Below, in pieces: positions 36,509-49,836 of a DNA stretch of 64,000 nucleotides (position 1 is its first letter; every line of letters starts with the position of its first letter). This stretch comes from Diospyros lotus (Eukaryota; Streptophyta; Magnoliopsida; Ericales; Ebenaceae). The notes below the pieces were generated by a model. The model made no database searches. It was not told where the DNA came from and saw only the letters and a program-made list of their open reading frames with translations. Both the position numbers and the translations under genes were made by a program. The DNA is taken from positions 34,667,316-34,731,315 of the forward strand of contig NC_068339.1 of NCBI RefSeq assembly GCF_014633365.1, given 5' to 3'.

Positions 36509-39500
36509 GGGGGAATCCATTGATTTCGTCTCATTACTAAACCATTAACCCTGATAGGCGATGCCACCATGAAACTTGTTTTTTTTTTTTTTTTTTACTT
36601 TTTTAAGTAAGGGACTGTTTGGCTATATTAATTGAGTTTTGCTCCGGTTTTGAATTTTAAAGTGGGGCTTATTCCTTTAAAATAAAATGGGTTTTAAAGT
36701 TTTAAGATAATTAGTTGGGCTTAATTTTAGGAAATATGAATTGCCCTCAAGTGTGTAAAGGTATGAACGATCCCCAAGTTTTTGAACTTATTAGTTGGAC
36801 CTTAAGCTTCTAAAAAAACCATAAAATTGGTTCTTAACCTCCCACTTGATTGTACTAATTTTATAGACAAATTTTTACTTAATTCAATATAATATGCTAC
36901 AAAAATATAATAGATATTTAAAATAATAAACTTATTTAAGAGTTATAAGGTTAAGCCATATAAAAGAATTTGGGAGAAATTATTCTTTAGTGCAAACATG
37001 ATTTTGTAAAATGGTTGGATATTTGGGCCTTATCATAGTATTTTATATTCAGTTAATATATATCGATTCAATTTGATATAGAATTATCAATTTCACTATA
37101 CGGATAACTCTTAATTTTCAGGACTTGAAGTTAATTGATATATATAGACTAATATGTATCATCATAATGACATAATGTCATCTTGATGACCTTGAAAGAT
37201 TTGAATAAGGTACACTATTCCACTTGTTAGCTTAGGAAAGGCTTAATTAGTTAGATAAACTATTCCACTTGATAGGAAAGTAAAAATAATTATATTCCAA
37301 CATGTTATCTATACCTACTATTAGCCTATCTATTATTGATTGGTCTTTCATGACATCACATCTCTAGTTTAAAAACAATTACTTCTGGTGCATGAACTAT
37401 TTTAAACCTACTAGCTAGAAAAGGAAAACTTGTTCTGATACTTATATATGCATAATATCAAATCATCAACATGTGATTTCAAATGTTACAAGAAACTATA
37501 TGTTACATGGATATATACCATATTCTATCACTATATGTAATATCTTATGTGAGATATCATGTTCTATCATTTATTTGTGAGATTAGTTTGTTAGGATCCT
37601 AGATGCTCACAAAGATCTAAGAGCCTTGATGCTCGCAAAGATCTAGGAGCCTTGATGCACCAAGTACATCTATCTACTTAGTCAAATGACTAGCACGGGC
37701 ACATCCAAGAAAGGGTTGGCACGCATTTTAGCTCGTGCCAACCTTTACCCCTGCACTTAGATCAGCCTCTACCCTTGCAGACAAATCAGCCCCAACTGAA
37801 ACTTGGATCAGCCTCTGCCCACTCCACGCAACCCATTGCCCACATGTTCCCTAGATCCGCCCCTGATCACTAGCATGTCTAGGCCTTTGTTATATAGTGA
37901 TTGGTTTTAATGGCCTATATGACCCTAACATTAAAGAATTGACATCACTTTTATTTACACATTTTTTTAATTATATCTTGCTTTATTTTACCGGCATATT
38001 TGTTTTTTGATACAACATCGCCCTTATACTATTTTATCAATGTACTTATTTACAACTATAAGGATAATCGATCGATTCAATATTTTACTAGCATGCCCAT
38101 TTTTAGTTACTAATTTAGAATCAATTTGTTAAAAACTATTACTACATGTTTGAGGAGAATGAAGACTCATTTGGACTCATAAACAATTGAAATGATGGTG
38201 TGGCTCTTCCAAGGTCCATTTTCATACATGTGTGTGTGCATGTTTTTAATCACATACTTTACATCTATATCAAAATTGTTTCCCAAATATGTGTAATACA
38301 TAATATTTGAATCATAGTGGTCATGGCATACCTTTGCTTCTTGTGAGTCCCCATACTACATATATTAACATTTTTTAGGTTTTCACTTGGTGATATTATG
38401 CCTCTGGTTTAATTATCCAACCTTCTTAGTTTTGGGTATATACTTTTCCTATATCACTTTGTGTAAATACACTGACTTGTACGTTTTGAACTTAAGCTTT
38501 GTATTTTGTTTCCTTACTACAATGGCTTCCATCTTTAATAGATGATTGGATTTAATTTATAATTCTCCTATTGGATATTGGATATAAATGAGACAAGTTG
38601 TATTTCCTAATTTCATGTTAATTTTGCATAAGCGACTTGTTGGTCTTAATGGCTATAGGTACCTTGATATTGGAATTAACGCCAATCACGAACTCCATTT
38701 TTTGGGTTGTGACAAGTGATCTCTCATCAAATGGTCTTTGAAAAATCTATCAAAATATATAAAAAAGTTAAAGGTATCATGTGTAACATAAATTTAACAG
38801 GTAAAGATAATTTTATAAAATTTTAAATAGTAAAAATAACTAGTATAAGTGTAAGACATTTTATGTATTTATTTCAAAACCTAAAAATAAGCAATGTAGT
38901 TTATCTTACATTATACAACAATTGAGCATAGCCATTTTGTACACATTTTCCAATTTGAAGTTGAGAAATAGTTTTATATTTAACAATTAAACACATTTGG
39001 AAACTCTTTTTAAAAAAAATAAAAATAAAATAAAAATTGAAAGAAAAATTTCACATACCACGCTTGTGATTTGCTTAAATTGCACCAACTTCTCTTATAT
39101 TTTTAGAAATTGCCCATGTTTCATTTGACTTTCATTACCATGTATCAATTTTCCTTATCTTCTGAAAACTCCTGTTAATTTTTTTAAATACCCAAAATAC
39201 CATTTATCTCATATATCTTTCTTTGTTCTTTTCATCTCACTCCTGTCTCTCCTATTCACTTACTCACAAAAAGCCCATCAACCATGGGGTTATAGAGCCC
39301 TCCACAACACCATTATCAATAGGATTACATAAATGTCATTGTCTTGACATAGGGAATTAATGACGTGGATTGTACAAAATAATAAGAAAGAAAGAAAATA
39401 GAAATGAAAGTGATGATTTTTGAAGATAGTAATAGTATTTCTTTATTTTTTGATTCAACTTCATTTTCCTCTTTTTTTTTTTTATCCATCTTTCTCCTTT

Positions 39501-40274
39501 TCTTATTTGAAGATAAACTCTAGGTTTGTCTTGGAAGATGAACCCAAAAGAGAAATGGATGTAAGTTCCATTTGAGTTTCTAATTAGACAGGAAAGAGGA
39601 GAAGAACAAGAGTAAGAGACAAAAAAAGAAAAGATAAGATGGGACGAGATGGGCAAGAAAGAGAGTAGTATTCAATCTGATGATGAAGGGATGAAAAATG
39701 ATAGACATGGAAAGAGAAAAGGGAAAAGAAAGATAGAAGAGGTAATTTAAATATATAAACGAAATGATCAATTTTTAAAATCTATTACAATTAAGGCAAG
39801 TTTGTGTTATGTTTTAAAATATAGAAATGATCGATTAGTTATATAAATCTCAAAAGTGGTCTATAAAATTTATCGAAAATTTAAAAACATCTTCTACAAT
39901 GTAACTTGTGGTTGCATCAAGTTAACCAAATTTCATATGACTTTAACTTTATTATTATTAAACAAAAATCTGTTTAATCCACATCCATAACAAATTATGA
40001 TTAGACTGTAATATTGGATTAACAGTGCAGGTTGAACATACACAGCCCACTGGTAGGCCCAGGCCCAGGCCCATCTCATCAACAACCCAACTTTCGTAAA
40101 ACCCACCACAGCCCAGATTGTGCAAAATATAATAGTTGAATTAGAAGAATTGGGGACAAATTATATTATTAGTTTTTTAACTCTATATATGCCCTATAAG
40201 CAAATTAATAATTTTTGTCATTACAACTACTAAACTCAATTTCTATTAAATTTTAGTCTTTTTTTATTTTTCAT
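36509..40274. repeat. Direct duplication, copy B (about 3.77 kb)
   Basis: Same content and orientation as copy A. The extra segment 38532-38863 interrupts the sequence GCTTCCAT...TTTTATGTATTTATTT that is continuous in copy A. This is either a B insertion or an A deletion at a short shared word. Confidence 0.85.
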
Positions 40275-41700
40275 CAAATTCCGTTAAAAGAAATTAACAC
40301 TAACATACAGCATTATAGTTCCAAATATTATTTGAATTTTAACATCAAATTATTTTGGTGTTTATATTAATGTATACTACATCAATTTTAGTTAATAGAA
40401 TTAAGTGAAAAACTAAAAGAGGGAACGAATTTTAACAAAAATCAAAATTTAATGACTCTGACTGTAAATTAAAATACAATGATTAATTTTGTTATAGAGT
40501 ATAGGTTTAAAAATTAACAATATTATTTACCCCAATAATTGCCGTACAAATGGAACTTTACGGTCTGTTTGGCTGCGAGTTGAAATTGTTTTTTTATGGT
40601 TTTGGAATTACGTAAAATAAACTCAAAATGACATTCTTCCTTAGTGAACTAATTTCACAAATTGCTTCTTTTTTATCTTTAAACTAAAAAATATTATTTA
40701 TAAAACAACAAAAGATATATTTTCTACTAAGTTTAAGAATCATCGTCACATGGAAAGGAAGTTATGAAAGGCTTCGGATTTGTAAACTAAACCTACACTT
40801 GTGCCTAAACAACAAATTAATAATAGAGCAATCTTAATGTATTAGATCACTCGATCATGTTAGCTAATAGTTTGTTTGATTTTATTGTTAAAATATAAAA
40901 GAGTAAAATTATAATATTTTCTTTATCGACCAACCCAATAAGTTAATTGGGTTTTCTTTAATAGAGTCTGTTGATATAACTAAATTCTTTTAATTAGAAG
41001 TCTAAAATTTATCTAATTAATTATACCTTTTGTCGTTGCAAGATGAAATTTCTTTAAAATTTTAAGTTGACTGGAAAACTAGTATGGATTGCCACAATGT
41101 AATAAAAGGCATAGTACAATAAATGTCTCTGATCAATGTCTGATCAAAGAATCAGAAAGATGAAATCAAAGAATGGCAACTTGCAATGAGCACAGAATGA
41201 AAGAGGAAAAGTAGAAACATTTAGAATCTCAATTGAGTACTTTGTTTACTACCTCCTAATGCTTAGGATGCATTACCATGTGCTTAAAACAAAACAGGGA
41301 AACCACCCAGGCCATCTAATCATGTGGCTCATGCTAGCTAACACAGGATTGATAAACACAAATGCATGATCAGAGGTACCATTAGGGTTCCATCTAGAGC
41401 CCAAGATCAGAACTAATTAAACTTTCCCTGCTTTCATTCATAAGCTCATAAGATTCAAGCAAAAAACATCAAGCTCTAAACAAAACATATTGCTCTGCTC
41501 ATAAGCGAAACCACAGTCGTCATAATTCCTGAAACAATACTGCTTATCTCCATCCAGATTCCAGAGTCTTAATAAACATCATAAGCCTTTTGAATTTAAG
41601 TTAACAACAGCTGCTTTGCGGACAGATCGGATTGGATCCAACACTCTCTTGAGAGTTCACTGGTTTTTCTAATGATATAGATAGGACTACTTCAAAGTGA

Positions 41701-42045
41701 TCATCTTTCACAAGCCTTTGTAGAGCGTGGGGGCGGGGCCCTTAAGTGGCTGTCAATCTGCATCACTAGTAGTACACATGAAGTTAAGCCTACACTGGAA
41801 AAGATAAGAGAAGCAAAAAGACAAACTGGGCCATTTCTGTACTCATGTAGAGATAGTGGAAGTAATGGCATGCATTCCACTATGTTGCCCACCCTACTCT
41901 TTAAGTTGTTAGCTACTTCTCTAAGAGTCGTAGATGTCGCCTCTAATATGGACATGAATGACCTCTTCTTGTTGCCATCTAGATGTACCTGTAAAATGCC
42001 TACAAGCCCGGAATAGTGCATAATGATATGGATATATGGTAGCAT
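41701..42045 (-). other. Unidentified 114-codon open frame
   Basis: The frame reads a mixed-composition protein (for example LEATSTTLREVANNLKSR) then a hydrophobic stretch. I recognise no family. It could be a broken exon, a transposon remnant or chance. There are no supporting splice or start signals. Confidence 0.2.
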
Positions 42046-42427
42046 TTAGAACTGGAATCTAGGCTTTCCACAATCATATCAGAGCTAAAAACGGAGAAGC
42101 GGGTTATAAAAAGGGTAAGAACAATAATGTAGGAAACAGTAGGACAATAATATGACAGAAGACAATACAAAACATCTTTAATTACTTAAATTTTAAGCAA
42201 ATATATTTGGGGCAAATACAATAGCCATAGAAAAACAGAGAAAAGAACTAGACAACCATGAATCAACCATACCATAACAGGTGGCATTGTTGACGCATTA
42301 CATGGAAATCTGTTTTAAGTTGAGTGAGTACCAAAGGTAAACAATTTTATTGTACTCCAGAAATCTATATTTCCAGTAGATCTATATTTCAGAAAATGTT
42401 CAAGATGCAAGAGACACAAAAACATAT

Positions 42428-42622
42428 CCAGCCTTTATCCCACTATGTGGGGTCAGCTACATGAATTCTAGATTTCTATGTGGATTATGCCCCAATAGAT
42501 AATTTGTCTAGAATTTATATTTGGATCCGACTAGGTTTTACGCAGGTTGTCGGCTATCTAACGCAACTCTCCTCCTTTATCCGGGCTTGGAACTGGCAGT
42601 GGATAACATCCCCTGGCGGAGT
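42428..42622 (+). repeat. SINE-like repeat (Au-SINE type, tentative)
   Basis: Starts CCAGCCTTTATCCCACTATG and ends with ACGCAACTCTCCTCCTTTAT, GGGCTTGGAACTGGCAG and CCTGGCGGAGT. These blocks are characteristic of a widespread plant SINE, as I recall it. About 195 bp, no target duplication established. Confidence 0.5.
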
Positions 42623-44806
42623 AATAATGAAATGAAATTTTAACACCATCTTCGTATGGAGAAGTTTCATGAAATGGTGGTGAATGAAGATAATTGATAT
42701 AGTTGTGTTCCATCACTTAGTTGACATGGTGAAACCAACAAGTACAATATAGAAACACAACATATTCATGATGCAAGAGAGAAATTAAAAAAATAATAAT
42801 AATAATAATAACACCTCAGGGGAAAAAAAAAATTCATCATAAAATGGAACAGAGCATTCTAAGTCATCAACAGAAAATTAAAGACAAAAGCCAGCAATCT
42901 CTGGTTAAAATGCTAATACAATTTTAGGTAGGGTAGCAGGTACTTCGACCTATATATAGCATGTAAAGCAAACTTGGCGTATTCTCTTTGCTTGTACTAT
43001 ATTCAAAGGGATTCCTGATTTTATGTACCAAGTGGATGCTCAGCCAGCATGAATACATGTGTTTTGGGACCGCCCCCACGTCAGTAGGGGGCGATTTTTT
43101 TCATGAAAAAGGTTTTACAGTCAACAAGCGACTGCAGATTGAACAGCACCAACAAGAAGAAATGGATAAAAAATTGCAAAGCACGCCTCATCTCACTCCC
43201 TAGCTTTAACATGATGCTGGTGAGGAGGATAGTCACAGTCAGCTTTACAAATTTCATAATGCAAGGTCAATATAATCCCTGATCCACTCAACCTTCATAA
43301 TAACCAGGAGTTAATGTAGTAGCAGAAAGATGAAGGAAATAATCAATAAGTATCGAACAGGTGGCCAACAATTCATCAAAGTACCATAAGCAAGATACAA
43401 TTGTCATATCGTTGAAATAAGGAAAGCAACCTTTCTTTGCTTCCATGTGATTATTAGATACAGAGACTATATGTTTCCATCTATAGCCTCTGAAAGAGGT
43501 CCAGCCAGGAGAATGCAGCATACAAGGTTCTGCAATCTGTTAACAAGAGCAATTAGACATGGATAATAAACAAAAGTGTGAAATAACCTTGTTAATTAGC
43601 AAGGTTGAAGACCAAATATAGGTAATATGTATATAAGACGATGACATCCATTTACCTAAACTGATGGCCAGTAACACTTCCAGAACCAGAAGATCGTGAA
43701 GGCATTTCTTGCTTGTATAAACAAGCTTTGGGAATGGTTCTGTAAAAGCTGATGAAGTTATATCAAAAGTATAACTGAAGAGGTCAAAATAAATTCTCCA
43801 CTTTTTCTTGTCAACAATAAATCAAATTCTATTGACAAGAGGTTCCTGGAGTGGTATTTTTGTGTGTCTCCTGGCACATAATGCCAACATCTCAGCAGCA
43901 TAGTATTTGGATTTTCAAATGGTATAAGCCAGGTTGCACTATTACTGATTTTGAGTCAAGAGTTATCCTACATATGCTCAGAATCAGAAAGCCCATTCCC
44001 CCGACCACAAAAAAAAGAAAAAACATTTGCATAATGAGGCTACAGTATTGAGCCAGCTCAGCCACTTCACAGGTTTTTCTGTTACTAATATCATATATAA
44101 ACAACTATAGTAGCGTGAATAATTACATCAATCTGCAGGTACATTTATGAAATTTTTAACCTATACATAAATGTTATCTACAGTTTTAGGAAAGGGAAAG
44201 GGAACCTAAAAATTGCTACATATAATGTTGACATTTTGATGAAAAATGAAGAATGAAACGAGTTCCACAACATGTATAAATGTACAGTCCAAGCCAGGAA
44301 ATAAGAGCAATGAATTTTGTAGAAAGGCAACATATTTAATTAACATGATCTACATGAACTTACAATTGATTAAAAGTTTTGCATTTTGAACTCCAGCATT
44401 TATTATGTGCACACCGCACATGTTTGTTTCTTTGTAACACAACCCAACCAAAGGTTTTCAGTATTAATAAATTATGTGCAAATAGCATCAGCTGTTCATG
44501 AAGAAGACGGGGGAAGCTAAAAGTTGTTTTTGTTTTACCATCCTTCTGATTTTAAGTTTATAAGCAGTTGAGAACAACAAAGATCGAGTCATCAGCAGTT
44601 GATTTCAATTTTCCAAGTCATACTGGATTTGCATTTAGAACTGACCTACAATGCATTTAGATTACAGTAGTGAGTGCACAAGATACACCAAAAAACCTGC
44701 ATTTAGAATCAACATCCTAGTTCACACACATCAGTCAGTACTTTAGCATAGTGTCTCATCCAGCCTTAATATTCCACACAAAAAGCCAGCTACAATGATC
44801 TTCTCA

Positions 44807-44812
44807 TTTATT
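44807..44812 (-). terminator. Candidate polyadenylation signal of the BOR gene
   Basis: The minus strand reads GGGAATAAATG about 270 bases after the BOR stop codon. A 3' UTR of about 300 bases is normal for plants. The actual cleavage site is not visible. Confidence 0.35.
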
Positions 44813-45081
44813 CCCTCTGCTTGTTCATTCTTATATTGTTCTCCAGAATAACAGCATATAATCAAGTAGCTAGGCAAATGCACATTCTAACATATTTCAT
44901 TAGTATAACTTTGCCCTCTGCCCCAGCATAATCAGGCACAAACCTAGACTATTGTGACAACGTATAAGCATTAAAGAAACATCACACCTACAGGACAATA
45001 AGTAGTTGCATAAATTAAACACACGGCCTCTCAAGCACCCATTGACAAGTAAACATCTTCGAATGTGAAACTTTTACAGTT

Positions 45082-48000
45082 TTAGGTTGATGGTGAACCG
45101 GGAGTGGTTTGACTAAGGGTAGATGGACCTGGACTGGGTGTCTGCTTTATTTCAAGTCCTTTTCCAGTCATTCTGGGACTCCTTTGCGCTTTTAACTCGC
45201 TGATGCGGGGACTGTATACCCTCTGTGTCAATCGTGGGCTATAGGCATGCTTCATATCCTCTGCTGAACCTGGAGTCGAACTTGTTATTTTTGGACTATG
45301 AACGTGGCGGATCTCACCCCGACCTCTTGTGATAATTTCGTCCAGAACTTCCCCACTATCTAAGTGGGGAGTTCGTGCCCGAGGATCCTGTTCCTGGAAG
45401 AATATAGAACATCGTAAATGAGTGTTGATTAAGAAAATGTGCAAGGATGGGACATCAATGAGAATATAAACAAAGGCCAGGATAAGTTTCAACACTTTTC
45501 TTGTAAACCAGTGACAACAAGAATCAGAGTCCCTTCCATAATCATAATATATCTACTACAATTATTCTGATTAGCTAACTCTTAAATGGCTTTAATTGCT
45601 CTGACTAACTCGCTTATTTGAAAGGCTAGCCAGCAGATTGTGAGATTTGTGCTTTTTCTTTTGTTAGATATAAAACCCAGCATCATCACAAGCTATTCCA
45701 TAAATGCAATACTATGAAGTATGGAAAACTCATTTATGTTGGAAGTCTTTCAAACTATTTGAAACATCAAAAACCCAGCAGAGGAAAAAGGATTGGCAAG
45801 CTTACATCAAAAGACACATTGTAAGTTATGGCAGGGTATTCTTCATATTCTGCAGCATCTAAGTCTTGAAGATGGGCTCCTTTGAAAAATTTAGGAAGCA
45901 AATACTGTCGTACTGGGACAAGAAGCATGATCAGAAGTGGGAAAAGCACACCAGCTATGGGGATCCATGTTATGCCAAAGCACCCGAGCAAGTATGTAGT
46001 CTGAAATAAGGTGAATATGGCAATTGTTTTGAAGGGTACACTCTCAACAAATGCTGCATGATACTTCTCTAACAGCCTGTTAAGTTTGGTAATAGGATTA
46101 GATCACTTAACCTTGAAACTGAACAATAAAGAAGAAGATGATTAACAAGAAGATGAAAATAATATACAAGAGAATATGAGGTTTCATGAGGCAAAAGTAC
46201 AATTTAGGAATAGATTTTCAGTAAGACATAAAAGAAATAAAAAAATAAACCTTCAATGACTATAAAATCTGAACCTAGGCTAAAGTTGTGGTCATACAGA
46301 GAGCTAAAGAGAACAGATAATATTAATAATGATAGGAGTACATCTAAAAAACAAAAGTTCCCAACTCCATAGGTTTCTCTAATAAATCACTATGCATGTA
46401 AAAGCTCCATTACCTGCCTTTTGCATAAAAGGCTTTTCTTTTTCTTTTTTTTTTTTTTTGCTGTGTTTGTAGCAAAAGACTTTGAATGGATATAGAGTGA
46501 GAAAATTTCGGTGTATATATAACTTAATAGATATAGAATATTTTTTTTTTTGGTCAAAGTACTGTGATGTCAGGAGTTTTTTTAGTCAAAGTAACAAAAG
46601 TGATGATTGTGATAAATAGCTAAAACCAACACCAGTTGCCCCAAAAGAATATAACTTACTTGTATCTTCGACTAGGAGCAGTGAAAAGAAATAATATCCT
46701 CTCCCAAAATTGATTTCCAGGTAAGCTTTCAATTGCCATGAAAGCAAAGTAGCCCCAGAGAACTGATGTTGGGATCTTCTTTAGAAGGGGCATAGCAGCA
46801 ACACAACAACCAACCATTGATGCCTGAAGCAGATTGCTAAGGCGTTGTTCTTTCACTTCAACAGGTAAGAGATCATCAATGTCTTTGTCCACGTCAAAAA
46901 CAGTCTCATCAACTGGAGCATCAATATAACCAGTACTTGAAGCCAGTTGAATTGTAGATTCTTTCAGCTCCTTCAGCCCCTGTTTGAAGCGCAGAGTTAA
47001 AATGCACCAGAAAAGCACAATAGGTAGATATACACAAATTAAAAAGATATAATAGAATATCAGAATTATTCACCAGAGCAGGTGGAAGTTGATAGACAAG
47101 TGGCGTCTGCATTTCATTGTATGCTTCTTGCATGCTCCGGTACAATTGACCCAGGTTTGAATTTTTATGCATACTTTTTCTTGCTGTTGATACAAGCTTA
47201 TTTCGAAGAAGCTGTTTCAAAGAGAAAACAGAAATAAAATCTGGCTCTTCAGATGCCCAAAGGACTATATAGTTACAGAAATAGAGTTTCTTGTTTGACA
47301 GAGAGAAGGTACACTGTGAACAGACTACAAGAAGGTAGAAAGATGCCATTGCACTAGTGACAGGATACTCAGTTGGAAACGAAGCAGGATGATTGATAAT
47401 GATGAAAAGTTTTGTGCCAAAAACATACTTTGATCAGATGATCTTTAGTGTTTTCCATTGAGCGTCATTTTCTGGTTGGTCAGTCACAAAATACCAGACT
47501 TACTGCACATATCTGAGAGTTGGATGACCAAACCACAACCGTGTATTGATATAGAGGTAGAGCATCATCCTGTGATTTCTAACTTGGCACCATACATGAG
47601 AACAATAAAGGTAGAGAGACATGCATGAAACTTCAAAAATTGCAAATTTTGGTGCTGCAAAATGCATTTAAGAGGACACCTTAAAAAAGCCTAATAAAAT
47701 AAATTTACCTGATGTTTCAGGGTGGCCAAACTTTTTGTATGCATTGGAGATTGAGGAATAACTCCATTGGAAGGGGGAATACCAATAAGACCACATAGTA
47801 TGACCTGGTAAGAGTATAAAAATAAACCATATTGAAAAGCTGCACCTTACTGTAACCAAACATGAATTCTGCTCAATAAAGCGCATGATCGTCAGATTAT
47901 TTTAATTTATTTTATTTTTAGTAAAAAAAAAAAAAGGAAAGAACTGAAGTTCTCAGACCAAGAACCCACCAGGAAGCCCAAAAGAAGAAGATCATAGTGA

Positions 48001-49812
48001 TATGAGGAAGGCTTCTTCAGATTGAACTCTTTCTGCTGAGCGAGTTGAGATGCAACACTATGGTCAAAGTAATAAAGCACTGCAATCATAGTTGCTGGAA
48101 TAAACGCTCCAACAATATATAATGGAGGCACATCCAACATTTCCTGTATAGTGCAGACTTAACATTATTAAATTAAATATCAAGTGAGATTTCCAGCACT
48201 AGGGTAAGAATGGAAAACTCTCCTTCAGTGATAAATAAAGGAACATGAATGCTTGTCCAAGAGTTCAAATTGACGCTGGGAAGAAAAATAAAGTGCAGGA
48301 AGTACCTTAATTACCGTCCAGTTTGAATATGCACCAGGAGACCATGGATTCGGGCTGAAAAGCCTCCTTGGTATCCCCTCAGGGACACTTCTAAGAGGTA
48401 TATAAGATATACCAGTCCATACAACCACCATGAGTGGGACTCCATAATCAGCGATGAATCCCCGTAGCCAACCTTAAATAAAAACAAAATTTTGGGGTCA
48501 GAAACCCAGAGACACAAATAATAATGTGTATTTTATACTTTTTTTTTAACAGAAAAAACACCCAAAAATGTAAATATCAAGACTTTCAGCACAAAAGTGT
48601 AAACCTGTCCCATAGCGCCAGGACCTAGCTTTACGGCTTCTCAATGCAGTGAGAAGAAGGCCAAAGGATAGAACCAATGCGAACATTCCGTTTCCAAATC
48701 GCCAAGATGGTTGAAGTGCAAGCTGATTAGGATTTTCTCTTTGGGGGATCCCAAACTCCTCGACCACTCCCTGGAAGGTTCATATAAGTTGAAGGTATAA
48801 TAAGAAAAGAAAAAACAGATTCACATCCTATTCCCAGGTTATTTGTTGAACACCCACCTCCCCACGCACAAAGAAAAGGTCCAAGTATTCATAAACTTAT
48901 CGACGCGATTCTTAGTAAACTTACTAACAATCATGAAGCTACTCACCCGTATAGCCTGCTGCATAAACAGCATTGCAATCAGAAGACCAAATAATTCACC
49001 AGCCAGACGAGTAAACCTATTGATTATGGAGCATGCACCCAATATAGCCAGCAAGAAAAGCAAAAGGGCTGTCCATACACAAACCCTGACACAATTATAT
49101 TGAAAATGTTATTCATTATAACCAGGCATGCATGTTCAAGATTCAAGAATGTTCGTAAGATACCATCCAGTCCAGGCTAAGAAGAGCTTCTGCCCCAAAT
49201 CCTTCCGATCCTTAGCGAAGTTGAACATAAAAGTGTACATCAACACAGTTGGCTCAGCCACCCCTAGTATAAGCAGTGGTTGTCCCCCAACAATGGAGTG
49301 AATGACTCCGCAAAGTGATGTTGAAGCAAGAGTTTGAACTGCAGTTAAAGTTCCTTCTGTAAAAATACATATGTACAAAAAAGCTCAGCAAATTTGTACA
49401 TATAATAATAACAGAATCTTGGCAGTTACAAGAGCATCTTCCCACCTGTTTCTCTTTCAAGTTGCTCTCCGAAAGATATTACTGGTATTGCTGAAGCAAA
49501 AAATATGTATGTGGTTGGAGCAAGGATCCTAAGCAACAGAAGACAAGGATGATATTTAACATATATGTACTAAGGTTTTGTAATTATATGAAATCATAGA
49601 CAGCCCCAAAAAGTAAGGATTTATTAAAACCAATAACACCTGCTTGCAATCTAAAATTAGACAGTATATCATGAATAAATTTGGACAAGTTATGGAAGAG
49701 CCATAAACCTGATTCCAGCACGAACTCCACCAGTCCAGTCTTGCTTGTAGCACAACAATCTTTGTTTGAGATCATTCTTGATACCACGGAGGGGAACAAA
49801 TGTTTCTTCCAT
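45082..49812 (-). CDS. BOR: BOR-family borate exporter, 12 coding exons, 720 aa
   Basis: Exons, high to low: 49709-49812, 49446-49528, 49164-49356, 48947-49085, 48605-48770, 48306-48472, 47970-48143, 47709-47804, 47074-47211, 46660-46979, 45806-46076, 45082-45393. All introns are GT-AG and the joined frame has no stop. The start [16 protein letters not shown] and blocks such as [25 protein letters not shown] and LPGNQFWER are diagnostic of plant BOR proteins, SLC4-like membrane carriers that export borate, notably into xylem. The N-terminal and central parts are strongly hydrophobic; the tail from about 600 is Ser/Pro-rich and cytosolic. Sorting-type tyrosines occur at Tyr398 (YRSM) and Tyr405. 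Lys592 (FFKGAH) matches, as I recall, the ubiquitinated Lys590 of Arabidopsis BOR1. This supports a BOR1/2-type identity, though the exact paralog is unproven. The leader has two AUG-UAA uORFs. The gene looks intact. Confidence 0.95.
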
Positions 49813-49836
49813 GATAACTCAAAATTAAGCAAACAA

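Larger units (their letters stand above)
40275..44780. other. Intergenic region downstream of the BOR gene
   Basis: About 4.5 kb with no recognised protein. The longest plausible frame is 41701-42045 (minus, 114 codons, no homolog recognised). Other frames are short. The one repeat recognised is the SINE-like copy at 42428-42622. The right end overlaps the likely BOR 3' UTR. Confidence 0.5.

Noticed and set aside
32656..40274. The duplicated segments as LTRs of one retrotransposon
   Set aside because: There are no TG/CA ends, and no PBS, PPT or coding sequence in the 288-bp spacer. Total structure is only a tandem duplication.
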